Below, in pieces: positions 51,575-61,393 of a stretch of DNA of 63,714 bases. The notes below the pieces were generated by a model. It saw only the letters and a program-made list of their open reading frames with translations. It was not told where the DNA came from and ran no database searches. Within the stretch, counting starts at the first letter, position 1. Each line of letters opens with the position of its first letter. The DNA lies in NCBI GenBank assembly GCA_020627825.1, contig JAHDGD010000006.1:1-63714 (forward strand). The letters are read 5' to 3'. This DNA is from Saprospiraceae bacterium. GTDB lineage: Bacteria; Bacteroidota; Bacteroidia; Chitinophagales; Saprospiraceae. The position numbers and the translations under genes are program-made.

Positions 51575-54384
51575 GATTTAGATAATCTAAGAACCATTCC
51601 AAATCCTAATCCAATCATCATAAGAATACAACCAAGCCATACAAAGTTAATCCCTGGGAATTCAATAGCCTGGATCGCTAGAATATCCTGTCTAGGTACA
51701 TTGGTTGCAATTTCTAAAAATACATTGGGTCTGTCTTGTTTGTCTTTTGCAAATTCAATAGTTGCTGCTCCTGATTCAGGATCGATTTTGGTTAATCTAG
51801 CATAGAAAGATTCTTGCCACCACATATCTCGAAGCGGAATTATCTGATTGTTTCTTATTATAAATTTAGGAGTAAGTTGCTTTTGCCTTCCTTCTTTATC
51901 CTTAATTATTAACTGACATTCAACGCCTATATCTTCTTTTTTCAATAAAGGATCAGTAGGATTCATTTTATTGAACTGAATGAATTTTATTTGATAACCT
52001 TCAAATCCAATTTCACTCCCTTGAGTCATAATTTTCGGTAAATACTCAAGAGCAATGTCTGGTTTAATGAGTTCGTCATATGATCTTTCATTCACTCTAA
52101 ATCGGGAATGAAAATTATCCTCATGTGCATGATATTTGTATACAACGGTATTACGTAGAACGATTGCAGGTTTTGCTAATGCGTAATTTCCAACAGAATC
52201 TTTTAGCTCCAAAGATATCTGCATCGGTACATCACCAGTTTCAGGACTGTAGTCAGGATGCGATGCTGAAAACTGTATATCTTTTAAGCTAATGGAATAG
52301 TTGTCGTGTTGAATGGTTTCATCATATGGAAAAGATACGATTTCATAATTCAATGTGTCTTCCATTTCTTGCGCAAACTTTATGTCTTGTTGTGCCAAGG
52401 GTAAGGATTCAACACTAACAAATATATCTTTTAAGAAGAAGTGCCTTGTTGCAGGATTACGAGCAGCAATCTTTGTAAGATCATTGCTGTATAGTACATT
52501 TGGAGTAAGTTGAAAAGCGTCAAGTGTATCCTTACCTGAAGCATCAACTTTACGGAAGTCTAAGTCAAAATATTTGTTTTGACCGATAACGGTATCTCTT
52601 GAATATGTAACCCAATATCCATTCATAAACATTGGCCTATTTTTAAGAAGCGTAATATTTTTTCTTGCTGCTTCTTCATCCATTATTCCATCCATAACAA
52701 ATTGGTTTTCGGATATATACTTCTTATTTAATCCACTTGCAATAACGCCAATTATCATTAAACCGAATCCGCCATGGGCAAGTACTGAAGCTAAATAATT
52801 GCTTTTCTTTGGAGCTTGACTCCCTTTCTTCGCCATCGTATAAAAGAAAATGTGCTCTAAACTAGCGATGATGGTGAATAACGCAGAAAAAAGTAATAGA
52901 TGGAATTGAAACCCTGTAAGTTTAAGCCATAAGTTTAAGGCAAAATGGGCAACACCTGTTGCTATGGTAACGAAAAGTAAGTGTGTTTTGGGTTTGCCCC
53001 AAAAACGTTTTGCATTCTTTTCATTGTATCGAAAAAAGATGCTAATGCCGCTTAAAAACCCTATCAGAACACCAATCCAAAGTTGATATTTATTGTAATG
53101 TTCTACAACATCATCTATGACATAACCTATGAAATCTGGATTGAATAGTGCGATTAACTTATTGAAAATAGGCAATGAACTTGAAGCCGTAATCATGATA
53201 GCGGAGAACAACAAAACAAGACTTCCTATGAACATCCAAAATTCTTTGCTCCCTATGGATTCTTCTTTTTTAGGTGCGTCTATTTGGCCAGATCGTATAG
53301 CGTATAAAACAATTGATAGAATAGAAAAGAATCCTATAAAAAATGCTAATTGGCTTTCGAGTCCCATTTCTGTAAAAGCGTGAACAGAAGTGTCACCTAA
53401 AATTCCAGAACGGGTGAGGGTAGTGGAATATACGATCAAAAGGAACGATAAAATATAAAACCAATAGGTTGATTTTACGGAATATTTTGTATTCCGAGCA
53501 ATTAAATTAGTATGTATTCCTGCCACTAATGTGATCCATGGAACTAAAGAGGTGTTTTCTACAGGATCCCATGCCCAATAACCACCAAATGTTAAAGCTT
53601 CATATGCCCATGCTGCACCCATGAGAATTCCAATACCGAGAATAGATGCAGAAAATAAGCCCCACCTTAACGTGGGTTTTAACCAGGATCTATATTCTTT
53701 AGTGTGTAATGACGCAAGTGCAAAACAAAAAGGAATACTAACACTCGCAAATCCTAAAAAAAGGACAGGTGGATGAATTGTCATCCAGTAATTTTGCAAA
53801 AGAGGATTCAGACCAGTGCCTTCTAGTAGTGTAACATATTCTGCGTTGGAAAATAACGGAATATCCATTGTGTCTCTTAATAAGGACAATGGATTGCTAC
53901 CTAGTTTATAGAACCAATCACCTATGATAAAGTATATACCTTGTATCATAGATAGCAGAACAAGTTGTATTAAACTTAAATAAAATAACACTGGGGCTAC
54001 CCATTTAGAATTTTTCCACATGATGATCCATGCCAGAATGTTGTGCCAAAAAATCCATAACATAAAGCTACCTTCTTGACCTTCCCAAAATGCTGAAAAA
54101 ACATATTGAAAGGGAAGCGCATCGTTCACATGGGCTTGAACATAACTATATTCGTAATGCTTTTGAATCATTACATAGAAAATCAGCGCAATAACGCTTA
54201 ACATGGAAATGCCTTGAAAAGAAAAAGCAAGATTTCCTAGTTTTTTCCAACTGTTGTTTTGCAGCTTATTGCTTAAATAATACGAAATAGCACTTAAGAT
54301 AGTGGAGAAAAAAGCTGCGATAAGAAGAAACTGACCAATATATTTTGGCCACAATAATTCACCTACGTAATCGATTTCAACCAT
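51571..54384 (-). CDS. ccmF: CcmF-type cytochrome c haem lyase subunit, extended
   Basis: A 937-residue membrane protein of the CcmF/CcsA haem-handling superfamily. WEGQEGSFMLW (100-110), MTIHPPVLFLGF with H204, and the tryptophan-rich WWD motif GGYWAWDPVENTS (267-279) are all present. About a dozen hydrophobic helices run to residue ~560. Typical CcmF is ~650 residues; here the last ~390 form a long periplasmic domain (about 560-910) ending in one more helix near the C-terminus. The protein ligates haem to apocytochrome c outside the membrane. It overlaps ccmE by 8 bases and the DUF2520 gene by 4. No ccmA, ccmB or ccmC gene is next to it. Confidence 0.93.
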   Translation of the reverse strand: MVEIDYVGELLWPKYIGQFLLIAAFFSTILSAISYYLSNKLQNNSWKKLGNLAFSFQGISMLSVIALIFYVMIQKHYEYSYVQAHVNDALPFQYVFSAFWEGQEGSFMLWIFWHNILAWIIMWKNSKWVAPVLFYLSLIQLVLLSMIQGIYFIIGDWFYKLGSNPLSLLRDTMDIPLFSNAEYVTLLEGTGLNPLLQNYWMTIHPPVLFLGFASVSIPFCFALASLHTKEYRSWLKPTLRWGLFSASILGIGILMGAAWAYEALTFGGYWAWDPVENTSLVPWITLVAGIHTNLIARNTKYSVKSTYWFYILSFLLIVYSTTLTRSGILGDTSVHAFTEMGLESQLAFFIGFFSILSIVLYAIRSGQIDAPKKEESIGSKEFWMFIGSLVLLFSAIMITASSSLPIFNKLIALFNPDFIGYVIDDVVEHYNKYQLWIGVLIGFLSGISIFFRYNEKNAKRFWGKPKTHLLFVTIATGVAHFALNLWLKLTGFQFHLLLFSALFTIIASLEHIFFYTMAKKGSQAPKKSNYLASVLAHGGFGLMIIGVIASGLNKKYISENQFVMDGIMDEEAARKNITLLKNRPMFMNGYWVTYSRDTVIGQNKYFDLDFRKVDASGKDTLDAFQLTPNVLYSNDLTKIAARNPATRHFFLKDIFVSVESLPLAQQDIKFAQEMEDTLNYEIVSFPYDETIQHDNYSISLKDIQFSASHPDYSPETGDVPMQISLELKDSVGNYALAKPAIVLRNTVVYKYHAHEDNFHSRFRVNERSYDELIKPDIALEYLPKIMTQGSEIGFEGYQIKFIQFNKMNPTDPLLKKEDIGVECQLIIKDKEGRQKQLTPKFIIRNNQIIPLRDMWWQESFYARLTKIDPESGAATIEFAKDKQDRPNVFLEIATNVPRQDILAIQAIEFPGINFVWLGCILMMIGLGFGMVLRLSKS

Positions 54385-54772
54385 TATTCTGAGCGTTCAC
54401 CAATTCTTCTTCCCCCTTATATTTAGAAGGACACTTCAATAACATATCTTCTGTAACAAAAGTCTCGCCAAGCATTTTGCCTGTTACTACTATTGATTCA
54501 CTCATTTCAAAGTCCTGAGGTTTTGCTCCTATATAGTTTACTTTTCTTTCTGTTCCATCATTGTCTTTCATAAAGAAAGTCAACAAATTTTCATCTATTT
54601 CAGGATTGTATACTATTTCTTTATCTTTCGAAAGTACACCTGTAACGGTTACTTTTTTTCCTTCTAGGGCATCAGAAAATGTAACATAAGTAGATACATC
54701 TTTCAAGGCTGTGATTAAAATAAATATCCCAGCAGCTATTGCACACAAGCCTATTATATATATCTTTTTCAT
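54377..54772 (-). CDS. ccmE: CcmE haem chaperone with Cys in place of the haem-binding His
   Basis: A 131-residue CcmE with one N-terminal membrane anchor (about 5-22) and an OB-fold periplasmic domain (about 36-118: KVTVTGVLSKDKEIVYNP, LLTFFMKDND, VNYIGAKPQDFEM, VVTGKMLGETFVTEDM). CcmE binds haem covalently and passes it to CcmF. In the classical protein the ligand is a His in an HxxxY motif; here the site reads CPSKY, with C114 and Y118. This matches the CxxxY variant described in archaea and Desulfovibrio-type systems. It is the first gene of the unit with ccmF, and is divergent from the FtsE-like gene. Confidence 0.9.
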   Translation of the reverse strand: MKKIYIIGLCAIAAGIFILITALKDVSTYVTFSDALEGKKVTVTGVLSKDKEIVYNPEIDENLLTFFMKDNDGTERKVNYIGAKPQDFEMSESIVVTGKMLGETFVTEDMLLKCPSKYKGEEELVNAQNNG

Positions 54773-54907
54773 ATTCTAACATTTCTATACAAAAGTAAAC
54801 AATTCAAAGGGGATTGGTTTATATTTCAATCTTTATTAGACAAATTCTAAATAAGATTATTTCACCTTCTGTATATAAACGATATTTTTGGGTTAAAAAT
54901 TCTATTT

Positions 54908-55582
54908 ATGCTGTCAGATTGTTTGTTGGAAATTGAAGATGCAACCATTTCGAATGGTAAAGAAGAGATCTTGTCAAGAGTTTCATTACGATTGCATGAA
55001 GCTGAATTCTGTTACTTAATAGGAAAAACAGGAAGTGGTAAAACTAGTTTTATAAGAACACTTTATGCTGAAAATAAATTATTATCGGGTCATGCATCTG
55101 TTTTAGGACATGATCTAATGAACTTGAAACGTAAAGAGATCCCTGATTTGAGAAGGAAACTTGGAATGATTTTTCAATCTTTTCAGTTATTTCAAGAATG
55201 GTCTGTCGCACGAAACCTTGCGTATGTTTTATCAGTAACGGGATGGAAAGATACTGCAGAAATGGAAGCCCGTATAAAAGATGTTTTATCACAAGTAGGA
55301 TTACTTGATAAGATGAATGAACATGTTTTTTATTTAAGTGGTGGAGAAAAACAACGTGTTGCTATTGCAAGGGCCCTGTTAAATAAACCACAAATTATAC
55401 TTGCTGATGAGCCTACTGGTAATTTAGATGCAGAAACAAGTGATGATATTTTATTTTTATTGAGAGATGTGGCCATGTCAAATGGAACTACTATTATTCT
55501 TGCTACTCATGATCAGCGTGTACTTGAAAAATTTCCTGCACGAATGCTTATGTTTAAAGATGGGCAAGTAAGAGAAGATTAG
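54908..55582 (+). CDS. FtsE-like ABC ATPase
   Basis: A 224-residue ABC ATPase with all expected motifs: Walker A IGKTGSGKTSFIRTLY, a Q-loop near MIFQSFQLF, signature LSGGEKQRVAIARALLNKP, Walker B IILADEPTGNL, and the switch His in LATHDQRVLEKF. The YLIGKTGSGKTS and DEPTGNLD sequences place it in the FtsE/LolD-like group. FtsE works with FtsX in cell division by activating peptidoglycan hydrolases. No ftsX is adjacent. A CcmA role was considered because of the ccm genes, but the sequence and opposite strand argue against it. TATTTTTG at 54883-54890 fits a -7 box. Confidence 0.85.
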   Translation: MLSDCLLEIEDATISNGKEEILSRVSLRLHEAEFCYLIGKTGSGKTSFIRTLYAENKLLSGHASVLGHDLMNLKRKEIPDLRRKLGMIFQSFQLFQEWSVARNLAYVLSVTGWKDTAEMEARIKDVLSQVGLLDKMNEHVFYLSGGEKQRVAIARALLNKPQIILADEPTGNLDAETSDDILFLLRDVAMSNGTTIILATHDQRVLEKFPARMLMFKDGQVRED

Positions 55583-55683
55583 TAATCAAACTAAGTTCTA
55601 TTTAGGGTTTTCTTTGATTTCCCTTTACATGATTTATTACACTCTATTTCTAGCTATTTTTCCTGGACAAAGGTTCTTTATTT

Positions 55684-56400
55684 TTACTTCTTGGAATGCT
55701 TTACTAGTTGATGTAATTCATGCACTTCTTGTTTTGTAAAATGCCTCCATTGACCTGTTTTTAGCCGACCAAGTGATACATGCATGATTCGAATTCTTTT
55801 TAGTTGTTTTACTTCGTAACCTAAGTATTCGCACATTCTTCGGATCTGCCGATTTAATCCTTGTTTTAAAATGATTCTAAACATTTTTTTATCTAGTTGC
55901 TCAACAAAACAGGGTAGGGTGACTGTGTCTAGAATAGGTATCCCGGAACTCATACGCTCTAAGAAATGAGTAGATATTGACTTATCGACTCTTACAACAT
56001 ATTCTTTTTCATGTGCATTTCCTGCTCGAAGTATTTTATTTACAATGTCTCCATCATTGGTCATTATGATAAGACCTTCACTAGCTTTATCCAGTCTTCC
56101 CACATGAAATAACCGTTCCTTGTAATTGACAAAGTCAACAATGTTTTTTGGCTCTTTGGGGTCTGTGGTGCTAACAATTCCTCTTGGCTTGTTTAAAGCA
56201 ATGAAAACTGTTTTAGGAGCTTTTTGAAGTCTTTTGTTATCAAGCAAGACGATGTCTTTAGAAAAAACTCGATTTCCTTTTTGAGCAACTTTTCCATTAA
56301 TTTTTATTCTTCCAGCCTCTATCCAACGATCAGCTTCTCGTCTGGAACATAAGCCTTTACTGCTTATGTATTTGTTCAAACTAATAGACTCATTTTCCAT
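55684..56400 (-). CDS. rluF: 23S rRNA pseudouridine synthase, RluF type
   Basis: A 238-residue pseudouridine synthase with an N-terminal S4 RNA-binding domain (LNKYISSKGLCSRREADRWIEAGRIKING, by eye around residues 8-36) and a catalytic domain. The catalytic Asp is D104 in VGRLDKASEGLIIMTNDGD. NKILRAGNAHEKEYVV, GLNRQIRRMCEYLGYEVKQL and the ending KLRTGQWRHF-like sequence agree with RluF, which modifies U2604 (and tRNA-Tyr U35 in E. coli). Its ATG shares a base with the stop of the YyaL-type gene (TAATG). Confidence 0.92.
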   Translation of the reverse strand: MENESISLNKYISSKGLCSRREADRWIEAGRIKINGKVAQKGNRVFSKDIVLLDNKRLQKAPKTVFIALNKPRGIVSTTDPKEPKNIVDFVNYKERLFHVGRLDKASEGLIIMTNDGDIVNKILRAGNAHEKEYVVRVDKSISTHFLERMSSGIPILDTVTLPCFVEQLDKKMFRIILKQGLNRQIRRMCEYLGYEVKQLKRIRIMHVSLGRLKTGQWRHFTKQEVHELHQLVKHSKK

Positions 56401-58508
56401 TATCTCGTCATCAATTCGACTGCACTTTCTACGTCCTGCACTGGGAATTTACACACTTTATTTTGGCAAACATATATGTATGTCTCTCCTTCTTGTAATT
56501 TCCCTTCTAGTAACTTCATTTCACCTTCGTTTTCACCTCCTAAAAAGAGTGCGTCTGGTAAAAAAATAGCTTGCATCTCATCTCGTAATTTTGCAGCATC
56601 AGGTCCTACAATTGCTATTTCATATGGAGTATGTACTTTCTCATTGTACAACATTGCCCAGTTGCTGTAAAAATCTGTACGATCACTATCAACTAATCTT
56701 TCTTCCATATTGCTTAACATCTGAGTAGAAAGTTCGACATAGTCATTTTTATACAAAAGTATTCCTAGTTCATTCAAAGCACGTGCAATAGAAGAGTTAC
56801 TTCCAGGAATGACATTGTCATTTAGTTCAGTTTTTCTAGCCACTAACGGTGGATCAAGATCCGATGTATAGTAGAACATACCAGTTTCTTCATTAAAGAA
56901 ATGTTCGATCGCATGGCTCATTAATGCATCAGCACGGTCAAGATATTCCTTCTCAAAAGTAATTTCATATACATCGATTAAAGCCAATATCGTCAAAGCA
57001 TAATCGTCAAGAAATCCATTTATTGTCGATTTTCCTTCTTTGTAATTCCTATTTAGACGACCATTTTCTTTTACTTGATTGTCTAGAATGAACTTCATGG
57101 AAGCAATAGCTGAAGCTTTATAAGCAGGTTTTTTAAGTGCTTTATAAGCTTCTACATATCCACTGATCATTAATGCGTTCCAACTTGTTATGATTTTGTC
57201 ATCAAGACCTGGCCTTATCCGTTTTGATCTCACCTCCATTAAAGTGTTTTTGCATCTATCAATGATTTCTTTTACTTGGTCCACTGATATTTTATGATTG
57301 AAAGCAACTTGCACATCCCCAAGTGATCTATTCAATATATTGTGACCTTCGAAATTTCCATCTTCTCTTACATTGTAATAACTTGCAAAAACAGGATAAT
57401 CATCTTTTAATAGATCCTTAAGTTCTTGTGTATCCCATACATAGAATTTGCCTTCTTCACCTTCACTATCTGCATCCAAAGAACTATAAAATCCATTGCT
57501 TTCATCTGTCATTTCCCTTTCAATGTATTCTAATGTTTGTTCCACTACATCTTTGTACTGAGTGAAATTGGTTAGTTTGAAGGCTCTTGAATACAATGCT
57601 ACCAGCTGACCGTTGTCATAAAGCATTTTTTCGAAATGAGGGACAAGCCATTGGGCATCTACTGAATATCTTGCAAATCCGCCCCCCAGTTGATCATATA
57701 TGCCTCCTTCTGCCATTGCCATTAATGTAGAATTTATTGTTCGCAATAACTCTTCATCTTTTGTTATTCTATGTTGTTCAAGTAAATATTCATAAATTGA
57801 AGGCATAGGGAATTTTGGTGCCCCCAATCTACCACCCAATTCATAATCAGAAACATTAAATATATTTTTATTAAAAGATGCAAGTTGGTTTGAATCAAAT
57901 TCATTTTTAAGACCAACTTTCACGACTTCGTCCATTGACTTAACCCCTTGCGTTAATTTATCAGCGCTTTCTTCCAATTTCTCATAGTCCTCGTCTTTCA
58001 ATTTAACAAATTGATTTAAAATATTCATCCATTGTTCCTTAGGGAAATACGTGCCAGCCCATATTGGTCTTCCATCTGGCAGAGCTATTGCATTCAATGG
58101 CCATCCTCCACTTCCGCTAACGAGATTGCAAGCCGTCATATAGATGTCATCAACATCAGGCCTTTCTTCTCGATCAACTTTTATAGGAACAAAATGCTCA
58201 TTCATTATAGCTGCAACTGTACTATCTTCGAAAGATTCATGTTCCATTACGTGACACCAATGGCAAGCAGCATATCCTACTGATACAATTAATAGTTTAT
58301 TTTCTTTTTTCGCTTCTTTTAATGCTTCTTCTCCCCAAGGATTCCAGTTTACTGGATTGTGTGCATGTTGCAATAAATATGGCGACGTTTCATTTATAAG
58401 ATCATTCGTAAACGGATGATCTCCAGAGGTACTATTCATTTTTTTTGATTTTGAATGACAAGAGCATATGCATATTGTCATCAATAACAGGATCAAAATT
58501 TTATTCAT
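56400..58508 (-). CDS. YyaL/SSP411-type thioredoxin-fold lipoprotein
   Basis: A 702-residue protein of the DUF255 (YyaL, spermatogenesis-associated protein 20) family. The N-terminal thioredoxin-like domain has the redox-type CHWC in [15 protein letters not shown] and the family signature [22 protein letters not shown]. The remaining ~500 residues form an (alpha/alpha)6-barrel-like domain with [33 protein letters not shown] (split motif around residues 255-290). I start at the ATG at 58508, which gives a lipoprotein signal with ICSC lipobox; an extra 7-residue leader (start 58529) is possible. A lipid anchor is unusual for this mostly cytosolic family. Exact biochemical role is unknown. Confidence 0.88.
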   Translation of the reverse strand: MNKILILLLMTICICSCHSKSKKMNSTSGDHPFTNDLINETSPYLLQHAHNPVNWNPWGEEALKEAKKENKLLIVSVGYAACHWCHVMEHESFEDSTVAAIMNEHFVPIKVDREERPDVDDIYMTACNLVSGSGGWPLNAIALPDGRPIWAGTYFPKEQWMNILNQFVKLKDEDYEKLEESADKLTQGVKSMDEVVKVGLKNEFDSNQLASFNKNIFNVSDYELGGRLGAPKFPMPSIYEYLLEQHRITKDEELLRTINSTLMAMAEGGIYDQLGGGFARYSVDAQWLVPHFEKMLYDNGQLVALYSRAFKLTNFTQYKDVVEQTLEYIEREMTDESNGFYSSLDADSEGEEGKFYVWDTQELKDLLKDDYPVFASYYNVREDGNFEGHNILNRSLGDVQVAFNHKISVDQVKEIIDRCKNTLMEVRSKRIRPGLDDKIITSWNALMISGYVEAYKALKKPAYKASAIASMKFILDNQVKENGRLNRNYKEGKSTINGFLDDYALTILALIDVYEITFEKEYLDRADALMSHAIEHFFNEETGMFYYTSDLDPPLVARKTELNDNVIPGSNSSIARALNELGILLYKNDYVELSTQMLSNMEERLVDSDRTDFYSNWAMLYNEKVHTPYEIAIVGPDAAKLRDEMQAIFLPDALFLGGENEGEMKLLEGKLQEGETYIYVCQNKVCKFPVQDVESAVELMTR

Positions 58509-58627
58509 ATTCTTGTTCTTGAACCACAAAGGTCGCTTTTTAGAATATAGACACAGTATTTTAACAGTAAATTAAATCGTAAGAGATCTTTTGATAATTT
58601 TATCAAAGTAAAAACTATTCTCTTTTA

Positions 58628-59698
58628 TCACTTCTTATTTGCTAGCATTCCTGCATCTATTAAGTTTTGAAAGCCATCTTCCATCGTTTCTTGTAAAGAA
58701 CGAAAGCTTATTCCTAGCTCCTTTTTAGCTTTCGAATGATCTGCTTTCCACTCGATATTTACATTGTTTTTTATAAACTTTCGAGTGAATAACGAATTAA
58801 CCATAGGGCCAACTAGAAGTAATAACCATTTTGGTAATGCTTTTTTTGGTAGCGCGAATGATTGTCCATACTTGGGTAACAAGGAGCGTCCCATTTCAAC
58901 ATAATTCGTATTATGAGCAGAAATTATATGACGACCTTTTGCTTCTTTTGTGAAGGCTCCTGCAATGTGGGCATCCGCTAGATCCCGCACATCAATAACC
59001 CCAACGCCCATTTTTGGCGCACCCATTTTCATTTCTCCGTTTCCTAACATCTTGAGTACGTTTGTACTTTCTGACGTTGAATACTTAGGATTAAGGCTTG
59101 GGCCCATTACAAAACTAGGATTCATTACAACAAGGTCCCATTGATTTTGTAGTTCAACTAACTCCCAAGCCTTCTTTTCAGCCATTGTTTTTGAATAAGA
59201 ATATGGTTGATAAGTTAATGAAGCTGTTGTATTCCATACATCTTCAGTTAATACACCTCGAGGTGCTTTAGCGCAATCTACTGCATCAGTGTAAATTGCC
59301 GCACAGCTGCTAGTAAGTACAATTCTTTTTACTGTAGGTGTTTTACTTGCAGAATGCAGCACATTTTCGGTTCCTTTTACAGCAGGATCTACTAATTGCT
59401 TCTGCGGATCCGTTACATCAAGTGTAAAAGGAGATGCTGTATGAAAGACAACCTCACACCCCTTCATTGCATTTTCATATGATCCTTGTTCTAAGAGGTC
59501 CGATTTAAAAAGTGTAACACTTCCAGGTCCAAGCTTGCCAATTTCTATTAAATGACCTACTTTATTCATATTGCTTGGATTTCTTACTGCTGCATGAACG
59601 TTTATTCCTTGTTCGACAAGCTTTTTTACAATCCACGAAGCAACATATCCATTTGCACCCGTAACACACACGGGATTATTTTTATTTAGTTCTTTCAA
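58628..59698 (-). CDS. NAD(P)-dependent epimerase/reductase (extended SDR, dihydroflavonol-4-reductase-like)
   Basis: A 356-residue extended SDR. The nucleotide-binding motif is VTGANGYVASWIV (about 12-24). The catalytic set includes SS at 130-131 and Y166-x3-K170 in PYSYSKTMAE. VAAVRNP-like (HAAVRNPSNMNK) and TASPF (88-92) segments match the dihydroflavonol-4-reductase/aldehyde-reductase group, as does the WDLVVMNPSFVMGPSL sequence. It probably reduces a carbonyl substrate using NADPH; the substrate is unknown. It stands alone, with AT-rich gaps on both sides, and faces a palindrome copy 55 bases upstream of its start. Confidence 0.9.
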   Translation of the reverse strand: MKELNKNNPVCVTGANGYVASWIVKKLVEQGINVHAAVRNPSNMNKVGHLIEIGKLGPGSVTLFKSDLLEQGSYENAMKGCEVVFHTASPFTLDVTDPQKQLVDPAVKGTENVLHSASKTPTVKRIVLTSSCAAIYTDAVDCAKAPRGVLTEDVWNTTASLTYQPYSYSKTMAEKKAWELVELQNQWDLVVMNPSFVMGPSLNPKYSTSESTNVLKMLGNGEMKMGAPKMGVGVIDVRDLADAHIAGAFTKEAKGRHIISAHNTNYVEMGRSLLPKYGQSFALPKKALPKWLLLLVGPMVNSLFTRKFIKNNVNIEWKADHSKAKKELGISFRSLQETMEDGFQNLIDAGMLANKK

Positions 59699-60035
59699 TT
59701 TCTATAATTTTAGTTCTTACTCAACTCTATTAATATAAGAAAGTTGTTTTTGTTTGGGCTTTAAGCCCAAAAATAGTATCATATAAAAAGATTCAAGCTA
59801 ATAGTATAAGTATCTTTATTCAAAAACTATTTAAATTAACTTTGGGCGCAAGCCTAACGTTTATAAAGGTTATAAAATCGTAATATTCATATACCTATGA
59901 AACTTCATGTATTCTTGTTTGCAAAACAATACAGTTCGAAGTGATTGTATTGTTTATATAGTAAAGGAAGAAGTTCATCTGAAAAAAATGATGAAATTTC
60001 GGTTCTATTTGTACTTTTATCTAAAAATATTAAAT
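59699..60035. other. 337-base divergent intergenic region with palindrome copies
   Basis: It separates the epimerase gene (minus) from the M16 peptidase gene (plus). It contains a clear palindrome at 59753-59771 and a degenerate relative, TTTGGGC-GCA-AGCCTAA, at 59841-59857. TAACTTTG at 59837-59844 overlaps that relative and matches the -7 box for the downstream peptidase gene, though no TTG at the right distance was seen. A peptidase reading frame is open from 59907, but the segment before 60036 does not look like a signal peptide. Confidence 0.55.
59753..59771. repeat. Dispersed GGGC/GCCC palindrome
   Basis: Arms TTTGGGCTT / AAGCCCAAA surround a single T, the same layout as the 27443 copy, in a divergent intergenic region. 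Confidence 0.8.
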
Positions 60036-61355
60036 ATGATAAAATCAATGCTTTTTTGTTTCGCCATGCTTGTGGGAGTGATTGGTTATTCTCAATTGCA
60101 AATCGATTACAAAGAATTTAAATTAGACAATGGACTTGATGTTATTATGCATCAAGATAATTCGAGTCCAGTAGTTTCTGTTTCCATCATGTATCATGTG
60201 GGATCTAAAAATGAAAACCCAAATCGTACTGGATTTGCTCACTTTTTCGAACACTTGCTTTTCGAAGCTACAGAAAATATTCCTAGAGGTGAATATAGTA
60301 AATATGTAGAATCAGCGGGAGGAATTCTTAATGCAAATACGAGTTTCGATAGAACATATTATTTTGAAATTTTACCTAGTAATGAACTTGAATTGGGTTT
60401 GTGGCTTGAATCTGAGCGTCTCTTACATGCTAAGGTAGATGATATAGGAATTGAAACGCAAAGACAAGTTGTAAAAGAAGAAAGAAGACAACGTATGGAT
60501 AATCAACCATATGGATCTATTTTAGAAGAATCAATGAAAAGAGCATATGAATCGTATCCATATTCTTGGCCTATAATAGGATCAATGGAACATTTAAATG
60601 CGGCAGAGGAAAATGATTACAAAGATTTTTATGCGACATTTTATGTTCCAAATAATGCAGTTTTAGTCGTTGCTGGAGATATTGAATATGGAGAAACGGA
60701 AGCTCTTATACGTAAATATTTTTCTGATATTCCTATGGGTACAAAAGCGATTCCTCGTCCTGATAAGAATCCTAAACCACTAACAACAGAAATAAGAGAC
60801 ACGGTTTACGATAACATACAATTGCCTGCAGTTATTCAAGTATATAGAACAGTTGCAATGGACGATCCCGATTACTATGCTGTAGACATGCTGGGACAGT
60901 TGCTATCTCAAGGGGAAAGCTCAAGGTTTAATAAATCTCTTGTAAATGATCAACAACTAGCTCTTTTTGTAGGTTCTTTCCCGCTGGGTCTAGAGGATCC
61001 AGGAGTAACACTAGCCTTCGGAATTGTGAATGGCGGAGTTTCACCAGAACAGCTTGAAGCAGGAATGGATGCTGAAGTTGCCAAAATTTCAACTGAATTG
61101 ATTTCTGATGAAGAATATAAGAAGTTGCGGAATCAAATTGAAGTAAATTTAATTCAACAAAATTCAAGACTATCTGGAGTAGCTGAAAATTTAGCGAATG
61201 CAAAAACATATTTTGATGATGCATCAAGAGTAAATTCTGAGCTTGAAAAGTATCTTGCTGTATCAAAGGAGGATATTATGAATGCAGCAAAAAAGTATTT
61301 GACACCCGACAAAAGGGTAGTACTTTATTACTTGCCTAAGCCAGCAAATCCATAA
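60036..61355 (+). CDS. M16 zinc peptidase, catalytic subunit, exported
   Basis: A 439-residue M16-family metallopeptidase. The inverted zinc motif is HFFEH (69-73) in GFAHFFEHLLFE, and the third ligand is in VKEERRQ (about 146-152), the normal ~76-residue spacing. I start at the ATG at 60036 because it gives a good signal peptide (MIKSMLFCFAMLVGVIGYSQ); upstream starts add a hydrophilic leader. The N-terminal fold is followed by the C-terminal half with YYAVDMLGQLLSQGESSRFNKSLV. It probably degrades peptides in the periplasm. Only one M16 unit pair is present per chain, so it likely acts with the adjacent inactive partner (38-base gap). Confidence 0.93.
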   Translation: MIKSMLFCFAMLVGVIGYSQLQIDYKEFKLDNGLDVIMHQDNSSPVVSVSIMYHVGSKNENPNRTGFAHFFEHLLFEATENIPRGEYSKYVESAGGILNANTSFDRTYYFEILPSNELELGLWLESERLLHAKVDDIGIETQRQVVKEERRQRMDNQPYGSILEESMKRAYESYPYSWPIIGSMEHLNAAEENDYKDFYATFYVPNNAVLVVAGDIEYGETEALIRKYFSDIPMGTKAIPRPDKNPKPLTTEIRDTVYDNIQLPAVIQVYRTVAMDDPDYYAVDMLGQLLSQGESSRFNKSLVNDQQLALFVGSFPLGLEDPGVTLAFGIVNGGVSPEQLEAGMDAEVAKISTELISDEEYKKLRNQIEVNLIQQNSRLSGVAENLANAKTYFDDASRVNSELEKYLAVSKEDIMNAAKKYLTPDKRVVLYYLPKPANP

Positions 61356-61393
61356 TAAATCATTGTTTAATAGAATTTAAAAAGAAACGTAAA

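Noticed and set aside
54908-55582. FtsE-like ATPase as the missing CcmA of the ccm cluster
   Set aside because: It is on the opposite strand and divergent from ccmE, and its motifs fit FtsE/LolD-type ATPases rather than CcmA.
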